Of a stretch of DNA of 64,000 nt, positions 49,721-59,418 are shown in pieces. This stretch comes from Lachnospiraceae bacterium. GTDB taxonomy: Bacteria; Bacillota; Clostridia; Lachnospirales; Lachnospiraceae. Location: assembly GCA_017517305.1 (NCBI GenBank), contig JAFWZV010000007.1:62001-126000 (forward strand), in the 5' to 3' direction. The notes under the pieces are model-generated. The model worked only from the letters and a program-made list of their open reading frames with translations, ran no database searches and was not told the origin of the DNA. The first letter of the stretch is position 1. Each line of letters opens with the position of its first letter. The position numbers were made by a program, and so were the translations under genes.

Positions 49721-51520
49721 ATGGATACGATTTTGATGATTATTAAGCTTCTCGGTGGTCTTGCCATGTTTTTGTATGGTATGGAGATTATGGGAGATGG
49801 CTTAAAACAGGGTTCAGGTAATACCCTAAAGAATGTATTAGGTAAGCTTACTCAGAACGCTTTGCTTGGAGTTGTAACAGGTGCTCTTGTTACAGCTGTT
49901 ATTCAGAGTTCAACAGCAACTATAGTGCTAACAGTTGGTTTGATTGGAGCTGGAATTCTTAATCTACGTCAGGCAGTAAGCATTGTACTCGGTGCTAATA
50001 TTGGTACCACTGTTACAGCTCAGATTATAAGACTGATGGATATAGATTCATCTGGTGGATCAATACTTACATTTTTTAAGCCGGATACATTGGCGCCTAT
50101 AGCACTTATTATAGGTATTATATGTGTTATGTTTATTAAAAAGGAAGCTAGTAAGAATGTTGGTATGATAGCTTTAGGCTTTGGTATTCTATTTATGGGA
50201 TTACTTGGTATGACTGATGCTGTTGAGCCACTTTCAAGCTCCCAGGCTTTTGCTGATATACTGGGTAGATTCTCAGATATGCCATTTCTTGGTATTATCA
50301 CAGGTCTTGTGCTTACTGTTATAGTGCAGAGCTCATCAGCTATGGTTGGTATACTTCAGGCTCTTTCATCAACAGGTGCAATGACTTTTGAATTAGTCTA
50401 TCCTATTATCATGGGTATCAACTTAGGTACCTGTGTAACAACAGCTTTAGTTTGTTCTATAGGTTCATCAAAGGATGCGAAGAGAACAGGTATTGTACAT
50501 ATCGTATTCAACACTATTGGTACTATACTATTTATGATTGCTATGACAATCCTAAGAAATGTAGGCTTTATGCCTAATTTGTGGGAGGGAGTAGTAGACA
50601 GTGGTAGTATTGCCAACTTCCAGACTATATTTAATCTTGTAACAGCTATTGTGTTGCTTCCATTTACCGGACTTTTGGTTAAGATAGCATGTGCAATAGT
50701 ATCAGATGACGAGCCAGAGCCAGAGATTGAGTATCCAGAGCTTGCTGCCCTTGATACAAAGCTTATGATGACACCAGCCCTTGCTCTTTCGGCTGTTGAT
50801 AAATTTGCAATTAATATGGCTAAGATAGCTCAGGAGAACATAACACTCAGCTTAAATCAGTTTAAGGAATATGACCCTGAGGTGTCCAAGCAGATTAACT
50901 TATCAGAGGATAAGCTGGATTGCTTTACAGATAAGGCAGATAATTATCTTATAGAATTGTCTAATCAGATAGTAAATAATAGCGATAAGCGACTTCATAG
51001 TATGCTTATGCAGTGTATACGTGACATTGAGAGAATTGGTGACTACGCTACTAACTTTGATGAACTGGCTAAGAAAAAGTCAGAAACAGAGGTTAAGTTC
51101 TCTAAGAATGCTAAGAAAGAATTTGCAATATTAACAGATGCTATCAATGAGATAATTAGACTTACCATTGAGGCTATGAGCGATGAGAATGATTATGTGG
51201 CAAGACGTATTGAACCTCTTGAAGAGGTTATCGATGATATGGTTCTTCTCCTTAAGAATCGTCATACAGACCGCTTATGTAAGGGTGTATGCTCCATCAA
51301 TGGTGGACTAATATTTATGGATATTCTTACATATCTTGAGAGAGCGGCTGATCAGTGTTCAACTATTGCCATGCTTTTGCTTGGTAAGAATGATGAAGAA
51401 ATTGCACAGAATCATCATCTCTATATTCAGGAGCTTCATGCATCAGCTGAACAGTCTTACCTTGCTGAGCAGGAGAATCGTAAGGCACAGTATCTTACAC
51501 CACTTAAGAATTTAAAATAA
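49721..51520 (+). CDS. nptA: Na+/phosphate cotransporter (NptA/PhoU fusion type)
   Basis: 599 aa. Two Na_Pi_cotrans repeats of four or five helices each (residues 1-150 and 170-320) carry the QSSTATIVLTVGLIGAG and QSSSAMVGILQALSSTG motifs. The C-terminal half (about 340-570) is a PhoU-like helical domain (HSMLMQCIRDIERIGDYATN and LTYLERAADQCSTIAMLLL) that should regulate transport. Typical length for bacterial NptA. Preceded by 11-bp phased repeats, so it is probably phosphate-regulated along with pit. A terminator follows. Confidence 0.94.
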   Translation: MDTILMIIKLLGGLAMFLYGMEIMGDGLKQGSGNTLKNVLGKLTQNALLGVVTGALVTAVIQSSTATIVLTVGLIGAGILNLRQAVSIVLGANIGTTVTAQIIRLMDIDSSGGSILTFFKPDTLAPIALIIGIICVMFIKKEASKNVGMIALGFGILFMGLLGMTDAVEPLSSSQAFADILGRFSDMPFLGIITGLVLTVIVQSSSAMVGILQALSSTGAMTFELVYPIIMGINLGTCVTTALVCSIGSSKDAKRTGIVHIVFNTIGTILFMIAMTILRNVGFMPNLWEGVVDSGSIANFQTIFNLVTAIVLLPFTGLLVKIACAIVSDDEPEPEIEYPELAALDTKLMMTPALALSAVDKFAINMAKIAQENITLSLNQFKEYDPEVSKQINLSEDKLDCFTDKADNYLIELSNQIVNNSDKRLHSMLMQCIRDIERIGDYATNFDELAKKKSETEVKFSKNAKKEFAILTDAINEIIRLTIEAMSDENDYVARRIEPLEEVIDDMVLLLKNRHTDRLCKGVCSINGGLIFMDILTYLERAADQCSTIAMLLLGKNDEEIAQNHHLYIQELHASAEQSYLAEQENRKAQYLTPLKNLK

Positions 51521-51537
51521 TAAAAATGTATTCATAT

Positions 51538-51584
51538 ATCCCCATTTTGTAGTATAATATGCAAAGTGGGGATTATTTATTTTA
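51538..51584 (+). terminator. Terminator after nptA
   Basis: Stem ATCCCCATTTTG / CAAAGTGGGGAT (12 bp, one wobble) with a 12-nt loop followed by TTATTTATTTT. It overlaps the apparent upstream extension of the next frame, which supports a later start for that gene. Confidence 0.75.
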
Positions 51585-51610
51585 AATGTATTATGAAAGG
51601 TAGGCTAATT

Positions 51611-53212
51611 ATGGATTTTAACCCTAATAATATAAGTAAAAGAATTGTGATATTTATCTATACCTTGGCAATGTTTTGTATTTATCCAATTGTTATAGAT
51701 GATGCATATTACAACATAACTATAACTAAGACAAACTTTTTTATGGGAGCAAGTAAGGTGTTTTTGCTATGCTTTGTTGTAGCTATATTTATAGATATTT
51801 TTATTCATGAAAGCTTGTACATAGAAGAAAAATTCTTTGTTGACGATAAGAGAAAATTTTATTCAAAGCCTATTTTTTGGATGGAAATGTTTGTGCTGGC
51901 GAATGTTATTGCTTGGTATATGGCAGATTGTAGTCAGGCTGCGAAAACAGGAGAGGGTTCAAGATGGATGGGAATGGAAACCTATCTTGTTATAGGTCTT
52001 GTTTTTGTGTGCATAGGGCGAATGACAGATATAAGCAAAATATCAATTGTTGCCTTTGCCTTTGTTACAGCTTATACATACATAATTGGTATAATACAGC
52101 ACCTTGAAATAGATATTCAGTTTTGGGCTACAGGTCAGAAGTCTATATTTGAATTTATGCACTATAGACAGGGCTTAAGTATGGATCAGTTTGATATTTA
52201 TATGTCCACCTTTGGAAATATTAACATATTTTCCTGTTATATAGTAATTAGCTTGTCCCTGTTTATAGGAATTTTTATTTTTACTAATTTGATTTATATG
52301 AAGTTAATAGCCGGTACGTTGGTGGTGCTTGGTGGAGCATCTCTTATGATTGCAAATTCTGATTCAGGATATTTGGGAATATTGGGAGCTATGTTCCTTC
52401 TGTTATTGATTAGCTATAAGGAGAATAGATTTAAGAAATACATAATATCTCTTATACTTTTAGCATGTGGTAATCTTTTGGTGGTACTGCTTAATAATTT
52501 TGCTGTTGAAAAGTATGATAAGCGTGGTGGCTTTGCCCAAGCATTAGACAGGATGGATTTGTCTATAATGATAATAATTGGCTTGATTATGGTATATCTA
52601 TTGGTACACTATTTGGCTACAAATCATAAGGAAAAATTAGAGAAGCTGAATAAGAAGAAAGTTATTATAGCCTTTGTAAGTGTAACAGCAATTGTAGGAG
52701 TGTTAGCTGTCATAATAGGTAATGCCAAGGGAATGGCAGCATTTACATTTAATGACAGATGGGGAACCTATAGAGGCTTCGTGTGGAGTAGAGGTTGGGC
52801 CTTGTTTCAGGATGCACCTTTGCTTAATAAGCTTTTTGGTTATGGAAATGAAACCTTTGGTGAGTACATGGGCTCATATTACTATTCAGAGATGATGGAT
52901 ATAGTAGGTAAATATTATGATAATGCACACAATGAGCTGTTGCAGTATCTGGTTACTCTGGGAATATTTGGTGTAGTAACCTATCTTGGGGTGTTTGTAT
53001 CAAGCTTAGTTTATATGCTTAAGTATGGAAAAGGTAATTATTTGGTATATGGAGCCATGACTTCTATGGTGGGATATTTTGTTCAGTCATTAGTAAACCT
53101 TAATCAGCCTATTACAACACCACTTTATTTTGTGATTATGGCACTTGGAGTTGGATATACAACACATTTAAGAAAGCAGGACGGAGATTATGACCAAGTT
53201 TCTGGTAAGTAA
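51611..53212 (+). CDS. O-antigen ligase/polymerase-like membrane protein
   Basis: 533-aa protein with about twelve membrane helices and one larger external loop after residue 385 that holds RWGTYRGFVWSRGWALFQD and DNAHNELLQYLVTLGIFG. The DNAHNExL motif is the hallmark of the O-antigen ligase/Wzy family, in Gram-positives linked to transfer or polymerisation of surface glycans. The start at 51611 has AAAGGTAGG upstream; a longer frame from 51566 would run through the preceding terminator. No glycan biosynthesis genes are adjacent. It overlaps the CDF gene by 23 nt. Confidence 0.85.
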   Translation: MDFNPNNISKRIVIFIYTLAMFCIYPIVIDDAYYNITITKTNFFMGASKVFLLCFVVAIFIDIFIHESLYIEEKFFVDDKRKFYSKPIFWMEMFVLANVIAWYMADCSQAAKTGEGSRWMGMETYLVIGLVFVCIGRMTDISKISIVAFAFVTAYTYIIGIIQHLEIDIQFWATGQKSIFEFMHYRQGLSMDQFDIYMSTFGNINIFSCYIVISLSLFIGIFIFTNLIYMKLIAGTLVVLGGASLMIANSDSGYLGILGAMFLLLLISYKENRFKKYIISLILLACGNLLVVLLNNFAVEKYDKRGGFAQALDRMDLSIMIIIGLIMVYLLVHYLATNHKEKLEKLNKKKVIIAFVSVTAIVGVLAVIIGNAKGMAAFTFNDRWGTYRGFVWSRGWALFQDAPLLNKLFGYGNETFGEYMGSYYYSEMMDIVGKYYDNAHNELLQYLVTLGIFGVVTYLGVFVSSLVYMLKYGKGNYLVYGAMTSMVGYFVQSLVNLNQPITTPLYFVIMALGVGYTTHLRKQDGDYDQVSGK

Positions 53213-54356
53213 ATTTATAAAGAATTATGAGGACGTGAAAAACCAAAGGGTAAGAGAGTCCTACGGACTACTTAGCTCATGGGTTGGAATTGTGTGCAAT
53301 GTGTTGCTTTTCGTGGCGAAGTTTGTAATTGGCACACTTGCAAATTCCATATCTATTATCTCGGATGGTTTTAATAATCTGTCAGATTGTGCATCCTGCG
53401 TGGTGACTATGTTCGGATATAAGATGGCGGCAAAGCCTGCGGATAAGGATCATCCTTTTGGACATGGCCGTATGGAGTATCTTACATCCTTAATTATAGC
53501 TATGGTAATCGTGGTTGTGGGAGTGGAGCTTTTTACTGGTTCGGTGGATAAGATAATACATCCTGAAGAAGTAAGCTTTTCTGTGGTGGCCCTAGTAGTG
53601 CTTCTTATATCCATATTGATTAAATTATGGATGGGGCTTTTTAACAGAAAGCTGGGAAATACTGTGGATAGCTCTGTAATGCTAGCAACCTCCAAAGATA
53701 GCTTAAATGATGTATTTGCCACAGCTACAACCTTAATTGCTCTTGTGGCTTCCATATTTACAGATGCTCCTCTAGATGGAGTTATGGGTGTAATAGTATC
53801 TATAATGATTCTCATATCAGGCTTTGGGATTGTTAAAGAAACAGTGGATGAGCTTTTAGGTCAGCCGGCAGATCCCGAGATGGTGGAATGTTTGAAGGAA
53901 TTGGTGGATGAATGTCCTTTCTCTTTAGGAATGCATGATCTTATAATACATAGCTATGGCCCAGGTAATCTAATTGGTAGTGTTCATATAGAGGTGGATG
54001 GCAAGGAAAATATTATGGATATACATGATGCCATCGATGAATTAGAGAGAAATATATATAATGAGCTGGGTATACGTATGACAGTTCATATGGATCCGGT
54101 GGAAACTGATAATGAAAATCTTAAGCTTTGTAAAAATATGATGGAGGCAATTTTAACTGATATAGACAAGGAGATTAGCTTCCATGATTTTCGAGTCGTA
54201 GCAGGTCCTAGTCACACAAATCTTATATTTGATTTGGTGGTACCACATGGCTGTAAGTTAAACGAAAGACAGATTAAGGATGCTATAGATGATAGGTTGC
54301 TTAGGAGAGAGAAGAAGTATTATACAGTTATAACCTTTGAGAAGAATTTCTACTAG
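53190..54356 (+). CDS. Cation diffusion facilitator (CDF) transporter
   Basis: 388 aa with six membrane helices (about 30-210) and a C-terminal cytoplasmic metal-binding domain (215-310), plus an extra 75 residues with FRVVAGPSHTNLIFDLVVPHG resembling a second such domain. Metal-site motifs are SDGFNNLSD and DHPFGHGRMEY in helices 2 and 3, and SKDSLNDVFAT in helix 5. CDF proteins export Zn2+, Fe2+ or Mn2+ in exchange for protons; which metal is not clear. GGAG is 5 nt before the ATG, within the preceding gene, so translation is coupled. Confidence 0.92.
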   Translation: MTKFLVSKFIKNYEDVKNQRVRESYGLLSSWVGIVCNVLLFVAKFVIGTLANSISIISDGFNNLSDCASCVVTMFGYKMAAKPADKDHPFGHGRMEYLTSLIIAMVIVVVGVELFTGSVDKIIHPEEVSFSVVALVVLLISILIKLWMGLFNRKLGNTVDSSVMLATSKDSLNDVFATATTLIALVASIFTDAPLDGVMGVIVSIMILISGFGIVKETVDELLGQPADPEMVECLKELVDECPFSLGMHDLIIHSYGPGNLIGSVHIEVDGKENIMDIHDAIDELERNIYNELGIRMTVHMDPVETDNENLKLCKNMMEAILTDIDKEISFHDFRVVAGPSHTNLIFDLVVPHGCKLNERQIKDAIDDRLLRREKKYYTVITFEKNFY

Positions 54357-54392
54357 TTATAGATGAATTATTAAACATTTTCAGGTTTATTA

Positions 54393-54421
54393 TGGACAAA
54401 TCTTGATTAATGATTTATAAT
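54393..54421 (+). promoter_or_regulatory. Promoter of the tyrS T-box transcript
   Basis: TGGACA (54393-54398), 17-bp spacer, perfect TATAAT (54416-54421), just before the T-box leader. Confidence 0.75.
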
Positions 54422-54427
54422 CTCAAT

Positions 54428-54770
54428 GTATATTTAAAAAGGCGATGAAGGGAACAAGTAATCTTGATTTTCTGCCACAGAAAGTAGCCGGTTGATGAGA
54501 GGCGCGGTAAGAGGTTTTGATGAATACATCCTTGAGCTTCAACCTGAAATAATAGTAGGGCTTGACGTATTGGCACACGTTATAGTGCTGGAGTATTAGG
54601 CTTGAGTGTAAGAGCTATGGTAGAACTGGCTAATGTGGTTTGATAGTGTAGTGTACCGAAAGCAGATACTTACTAAGGTAGCTATCGCGAGGTAGCTATG
54701 AATTAAGGTGGTAACACGGAGTTTATCTTCGTCCTTAAGTAAAATGCTTAGGGACGAAGTTTTTTTGTCC
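54428..54770 (+). promoter_or_regulatory. T-box riboswitch (tyrosine) upstream of tyrS
   Basis: The leader starts with the stem I elements GGGAACAAGTA (AGUA motif) and contains GAATACATCC, in which TAC at 54525-54527 is the likely Tyr specifier codon. The antiterminator core AAGGTGGTAACACGG lies at 54705-54719. The competing terminator is CTTCGTCCTTAAG / CTTAGGGACGAAG (54727-54759) with seven T. Uncharged tRNA-Tyr would promote read-through into tyrS. Confidence 0.93.
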
Positions 54771-54797
54771 CAATAAAATTGTTTGGAGGTATAATTT

Positions 54798-56021
54798 ATG
54801 AAGCTTTACGACGAGTTAGTAGCCAGAGGATTAATTGCTCAGGTTACCAATGAAGAGGAAATCAGTAACTTAATTAATGAGGGAAAGGCTACATTTTATA
54901 TTGGCTTTGACCCTACAGCAGACAGCTTACATGTAGGACACTTTATGGCACTTTGTCTTATGAAGAGATTACAGATGGGTGGAAACAAGCCTATCGCACT
55001 TATCGGTGGTGGTACAGCTATGATTGGTGACCCATCAGGTAGAACTGATATGAGACAGATGATGACAGAAGAGACTATTCAGCATAATGTAGAGTGCTTT
55101 AAGAAGCAGATGAGTAGATTTATCGACTTCTCAGAGGACAAGGCTATGCTTGTTAATAACGCAGACTGGCTACTTGACCTTAACTATGTAGATGTTCTTA
55201 GAGAGGTTGGAGCACATTTTAGTGTTAACAGAATGCTTACAGCAGAGTGCTACAAGCAGAGAATGGAGAAGGGCCTTTCCTTCCTTGAGTTTAACTATAT
55301 GATTATGCAGAGCTATGACTTCTATGCATTGTTCCAGAAATATGGCTGTAACCTCCAGTTTGGTGGAGATGACCAGTGGTCAAATATGCTTGGTGGTACA
55401 GAGCTTATTAGACGTAAGCTTGGCAAGGATGCACATGCTATGACTATTACTCTTCTTCTTAACTCAGAGGGTAAGAAGATGGGTAAGACTCAGAAGGGTG
55501 CTGTATGGCTTGATCCTAACAAGACTACACCATTTGAGTTCTTCCAGTATTGGAGAAATGTAGCTGATGCAGATGTAATAAAGTGTCTTAAGATGCTTAC
55601 CTTCCTTCCACTTGAGCAGATTCAGGAGATGGAGAAGTATGAGGGTAGCGAATTAAATAAGGCTAAGGAGGTGCTTGCCTACGAGCTTACAACTCTTGTT
55701 CACGGAGAGGAAGAGGGTAAGAAGGCATTAGAGGCAGCAAGAGCACTTTTCTCAAGTGGTAATGCAGAGAACATGCCAACAGCTGATATTAGCGCTGATG
55801 ATCTTAAGGATGGAGCTATAGACATTATCTCACTTCTGGTTAAGTCAGGTTTAGTTGCTTCAAGAAATGAAGGTAGACGTGGAGTTGAGCAGGGCGGAGT
55901 ATCTGTAAATGATGATAAGGTTACAGATATTGCTACTACTTACACTGCAGATGATCTTAAAGCTGAGCTTATTCTTAAGCGTGGAAAGAAGAACTTTAGA
56001 AAGATAAACTTTGTATCATAG
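54798..56021 (+). CDS. tyrS: Tyrosyl-tRNA synthetase
   Basis: 407-aa class I synthetase that charges tRNA-Tyr. The HIGH motif is HVGH at 45-48 ([11 protein letters not shown]), the KMSKS motif is KMGKT, and the tyrosine pocket region [14 protein letters not shown] is intact. An S4 RNA-binding domain closes the protein ([20 protein letters not shown]). GGAGG lies before the ATG. Controlled by the T-box leader directly upstream and ended by a very strong hairpin. Confidence 0.97.
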   Translation: MKLYDELVARGLIAQVTNEEEISNLINEGKATFYIGFDPTADSLHVGHFMALCLMKRLQMGGNKPIALIGGGTAMIGDPSGRTDMRQMMTEETIQHNVECFKKQMSRFIDFSEDKAMLVNNADWLLDLNYVDVLREVGAHFSVNRMLTAECYKQRMEKGLSFLEFNYMIMQSYDFYALFQKYGCNLQFGGDDQWSNMLGGTELIRRKLGKDAHAMTITLLLNSEGKKMGKTQKGAVWLDPNKTTPFEFFQYWRNVADADVIKCLKMLTFLPLEQIQEMEKYEGSELNKAKEVLAYELTTLVHGEEEGKKALEAARALFSSGNAENMPTADISADDLKDGAIDIISLLVKSGLVASRNEGRRGVEQGGVSVNDDKVTDIATTYTADDLKAELILKRGKKNFRKINFVS

Positions 56022-56025
56022 ACCC

Positions 56026-56070
56026 AAAAGATAAGAAGGTGTCGGCAAAACCGACACCTTCTTATCTTTT
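56026..56070. terminator. Bidirectional terminator between tyrS and the deacetylase
   Basis: Perfect 20-bp stem (56026-56045 with 56051-56070), loop CAAAA. The stop codon and last codons of the - strand gene are inside the stem (56062-56070), so the two convergent genes share it. Confidence 0.85.
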
Positions 56071-56850
56071 ACTTTGTCTTCCTGTATGGTCTATCTCGTA
56101 ATCCTCAGATATTATCAATTTGTCAAGAGGGATAAAACTGTATCCTAAGGTTTCCAAATTAGTGAGCATTTCATCTAGGGCTAGGGCAGTGTATTTTGTA
56201 CCATTATGTAGCAGAATGATAGAACCATTTTTTAGTGCCTTGTGATTGCATACAGTATCGATTATGGAATCAACACCATAATCCTTCCAATCCAGAGAAT
56301 CCACATCCCATTGTATAGTGCTATAGCCCAGTTCTTTTGCCTTAGTAACAACGGTTTCGTTATAATCTCCGTATGGAGCCCTAAATAGTGTCATATCAAT
56401 TCCAGTTAAATTCTTGATTATATCATGACAACCCTGTATCTCTGATATCATATCTGTCTCTGATAGGGTAGACATGTGCTTGTGGTTGGCACCATGATTG
56501 CCTACTATATGCCCTTGTTCAACAATTTTCTTAACTGCATCTGGATTGTTATTAGCCCAGTTTCCCTCCACGAAAAAAGTTGCTATACAGTTATGGCTTT
56601 TGAGTATGTTAAGTATTTCGTCAAGATCATCTATGCTCCACGCAGAATCAAAGGTTATACTGACTACCTTTTCATTAGTTTCTACTGAATAGATTGGAAG
56701 CTCGTTGGCGCTTGCTCCTACAAAGGCCAAAACTGCTGTTTTGTTCTCAAATATTAAAATACTTACAGCCAGAGAAAATGCAATAGCTATAAGTATTTTA
56801 AAGTGTTTTATATGGGTGTTTACCAGACTTGTTAGTTCTTCTCTTTCCAT
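56062..56850 (-). CDS. Polysaccharide deacetylase (NodB/PdaB-like), membrane-anchored
   Basis: 262 aa. An N-terminal membrane helix (about 17-36) anchors an external NodB domain. The metal and catalytic motifs are VVSITFDSAW (usual TFDDG; the second acidic residue is Ser, as in PdaB-like TFDAAW members), GNHGANHKHM with the His pair, RAPYGDYN, the DVDSLDWKDYG segment and ILLHN. The TFD(A/S)AW variant belongs to the sporulation-linked PdaB branch, whose members may have altered metal binding. It removes acetyl groups from N-acetyl sugars of peptidoglycan or other glycans. Monocistronic; only a weak GGAATC ribosome binding site precedes the ATG. Confidence 0.9.
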   Translation of the reverse strand: MEREELTSLVNTHIKHFKILIAIAFSLAVSILIFENKTAVLAFVGASANELPIYSVETNEKVVSITFDSAWSIDDLDEILNILKSHNCIATFFVEGNWANNNPDAVKKIVEQGHIVGNHGANHKHMSTLSETDMISEIQGCHDIIKNLTGIDMTLFRAPYGDYNETVVTKAKELGYSTIQWDVDSLDWKDYGVDSIIDTVCNHKALKNGSIILLHNGTKYTALALDEMLTNLETLGYSFIPLDKLIISEDYEIDHTGRQSKR

Positions 56851-56952
56851 TATTAGATTCCATATAGCTTCTGTTGTTAAAGTATATTATGATTCTTATG
56901 ATTTTATACAATATAATTCCATAAAATAAGAAGCATTTCTTTTCTTCTATTA

Positions 56953-56981
56953 TTGATTTTACCCCTCTAAAAAGCTATACT
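56953..56981 (+). promoter_or_regulatory. Promoter of the 57036 gene
   Basis: TTGATT (56953-56958), 17-bp spacer, TATACT (56976-56981). Confidence 0.55.
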
Positions 56982-57035
56982 ATATATGTATAAGTTTGCG
57001 TAAAAATCCTAAGAATATTTAAGGAGAATATGCTT

Positions 57036-58268
57036 ATGAGAAAGATTATTAATACATTGAAATATGGTGACAAAAAGGTTAAGCGTTCACTTATAATTGC
57101 AATACTTGCAGGACTGGTAACGGTTGCATTTGGAGTGCTGACATTTGTTATGTCTAGTATGCTGTGCTTTTTTATAACAATAATGGCAGCGTTTATTACT
57201 ATTTCTCTGGTGCAAACATTTATGATTGCTGAAGGGGAGAATCCCACAGTTGTTGCACCGAAGGTGAATAGTTCGGCTGAAGATTTGCCTTATGAACCTA
57301 CAGCGGAAATTAAACCAGTAGTTAATAGGAAAAAATCGAAAAAAGAATTAAAATTAGACAGTTCAGCAAAGAAAGCAAAGAAAAAGGTGGGAAAGGAAGC
57401 TAAAATTCCTGAGAGTGAAGAAATAGGACAAGAAGAAAAGATAGAAGAACAGTATCTTAAAGCGCCAGAGCCTGAGGAAAGTGAAACTGCTGTGGATACT
57501 CAGGCAACGGACAATGATGACGAGGAAGAACCAAAGAATACAAAATTCAAGGTAATCACTGCAGATACTGCAGCATCATATACTAAGAAGAAAATTAAGA
57601 AAACCCTTCATAAGTACAAGGTAATGAAGGATCACAGAATGGTTATAGTGGACAGATGCGATAGGCTACATATTTACCAGACACCAGCCTATGTATGGAT
57701 TCAGGATAATCAATTTCATATTCTTCTTATAGAAGAGGAGCCTAGATTATTGATGGTTCCTATATTTAGGATAACTGAGATAAGCTATCTTAAGAAGCAG
57801 CCTGCTGACGAGGAAAATGATTACAAGCTATTTAAGAAGAGCACAATTCTTACAGATAGCTTTAGACCATATCTTCCGGATTACAATCATAGCAACAAGA
57901 CTACAGACCTTAAAGCTTACAAGAATTTGTATGGAATATTCCAAGGAATATATTTTACTAATAATTCGGCAAAGAACTTATTTGACCTGCTAGGTGTTGA
58001 CTTTTATGTGGAGGACAAGGTTACCACATCTAACAAGGTAAATATATTCTTTAAGGAGGCTTACAAGGCTAATATTAAGCTTAGGGACAATATACTTGAT
58101 GCAAATGGTTATGCAGAAAGCATTACTAATATATTAGATGATATGGCACACTCTGATATAAGTCATATAGAGTTTAAGGATACCTTAAACCTTATGACAA
58201 AGAATAAGCTTATTACTGATGAGTACGCAAATCACTATATGGATGTGAGAAATAGTATTCGTGGATAA
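57036..58268 (+). CDS. Two-helix membrane protein with large cytoplasmic domain, unknown function
   Basis: 410 aa. Two close membrane helices at about 18-64 (SLIIAILAGLVTVAFGVL and MLCFFITIMAAFITISLV) are followed by a Lys/Glu-rich low-complexity linker (70-165) and a globular domain from about 175 to the end, including YKVMKDHRMVIVDRCDRLHI and YVWIQDNQFHILLIEEEPRL. The second half resembles a PH-like beta domain by pattern only. The ATG at 57036 is 9 nt from AAGGAG; the ATG at 57030 is too close to it. I do not recognise the family. Confidence 0.75.
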   Translation: MRKIINTLKYGDKKVKRSLIIAILAGLVTVAFGVLTFVMSSMLCFFITIMAAFITISLVQTFMIAEGENPTVVAPKVNSSAEDLPYEPTAEIKPVVNRKKSKKELKLDSSAKKAKKKVGKEAKIPESEEIGQEEKIEEQYLKAPEPEESETAVDTQATDNDDEEEPKNTKFKVITADTAASYTKKKIKKTLHKYKVMKDHRMVIVDRCDRLHIYQTPAYVWIQDNQFHILLIEEEPRLLMVPIFRITEISYLKKQPADEENDYKLFKKSTILTDSFRPYLPDYNHSNKTTDLKAYKNLYGIFQGIYFTNNSAKNLFDLLGVDFYVEDKVTTSNKVNIFFKEAYKANIKLRDNILDANGYAESITNILDDMAHSDISHIEFKDTLNLMTKNKLITDEYANHYMDVRNSIRG

Positions 58269-58299
58269 TAATCAAAGGAAAAACACATACTACATAAAA

Positions 58300-58329
58300 T
58301 TGTAGGTGATAAAAATTAGTTAACATAAT
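58300..58329 (+). promoter_or_regulatory. Candidate promoter of the D-lactate dehydrogenase gene
   Basis: TTGTAG (58300-58305), 18-bp spacer, CATAAT (58324-58329). Moderate match only. Confidence 0.35.
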
Positions 58330-58357
58330 GTATTGAGATGATTAGGAGGTATTTTAT

Positions 58358-59380
58358 ATGAGAATAGCATTTTATGATACAAAGCCATATGATAAGATTT
58401 GGTTCGAGCCTATGGCTAAGGAAAAGGGTTTTGACATACTATTTTTAGAGGAGAAGCTTAATAAGCACACAGCAGCATTTGCTAAAGATTGCGATGCAGT
58501 ATGTATATTTGTAAATGATGATGCTAAGAAGGATACTATCAAAAAATTAAAGGAAAATGGTGTTAAGGCGATTCTCCTTCGTTGCGCCGGCTTCAATAAC
58601 GTAGATGTTAAGCAGGCACAGGAGGAGGGTATTGTTTGTATGAGAGTTCCAAGCTACTCTCCCCGAGCAGTTGCTGAGTACGCCTTGGGCCTCCTTCTTG
58701 CGGTAAACAGAAAGCTTCACAGAGCTTATGTTAGAACAAGAGATTTTAATTATAGTATCAATGGACTTATGGGAATTGACTTAGTTGGTAAAACTATAGG
58801 AATTATAGGTACTGGAAAGATTGGACAGGCTATGCTTTCTGTAATCAGAGGTTTGGATATGAGAGTATTACTCTATGACCCATATCCATGTAAGGCTATA
58901 GTTGATCAGACTCCTGAGGCTATAGAAAGCTTTGGTAAGAATTTACAGTATGTGGATTTAGATACACTCTTTAGGGAATCTGATGTAATCAGTCTTCATT
59001 GCCCGCTTACAAAGGATACAGAGTATATGATTAATAAGGAATCTATTGCTAAGATGAAGGATGGTGTAATTCTTGTGAATACATCAAGAGGAGGTCTAAT
59101 TAATACAACAGACCTTTTGGAGGGACTTAGCAAGGATAAGTTTGCAGGAGTTGGTCTTGATGTATATGAGGAGGAGGACGAGTTTTTCTTCGAAGATAGA
59201 TCAGATGAAAATATTTCAGACGCAGACTTGATTAGACTTACATCTTATAGAAATGTTATCTTAACATCTCATCAGGCATTCTTTACAAAGGAGGCTATGA
59301 TGGCTATTGCAGAGGTGACATTGGAGAATGCAGAGGATATTGAAAGTGGAGAAACATCACCTAATGTTGTTCTTCCGTAA
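58358..59380 (+). CDS. ldhA: D-lactate dehydrogenase (2-hydroxyacid dehydrogenase family)
   Basis: 340-aa NAD-dependent enzyme reducing pyruvate to D-lactate in fermentation. The Rossmann motif is IGIIGTGKIGQ at about 146-156. The catalytic triad is seen as Arg in NTSRGGLINT, Glu in GLDVYEEE and His in LTSHQAFFT. The N-terminal FYDTKPYDK and RCAGFNNVDV segments match fermentative LdhA proteins rather than phosphoglycerate dehydrogenases. AGGAGG precedes the ATG. Close to topB by position, but function is unrelated. Confidence 0.92.
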   Translation: MRIAFYDTKPYDKIWFEPMAKEKGFDILFLEEKLNKHTAAFAKDCDAVCIFVNDDAKKDTIKKLKENGVKAILLRCAGFNNVDVKQAQEEGIVCMRVPSYSPRAVAEYALGLLLAVNRKLHRAYVRTRDFNYSINGLMGIDLVGKTIGIIGTGKIGQAMLSVIRGLDMRVLLYDPYPCKAIVDQTPEAIESFGKNLQYVDLDTLFRESDVISLHCPLTKDTEYMINKESIAKMKDGVILVNTSRGGLINTTDLLEGLSKDKFAGVGLDVYEEEDEFFFEDRSDENISDADLIRLTSYRNVILTSHQAFFTKEAMMAIAEVTLENAEDIESGETSPNVVLP

Positions 59381-59418
59381 GTAGTGACATAATTATTAGA
59401 CGTTTTGGAGGAAATATA

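Noticed and set aside
51566-51610. Longer start for the O-antigen-ligase-like protein
   Set aside because: The extension overlaps the nptA terminator and lacks a Shine-Dalgarno.
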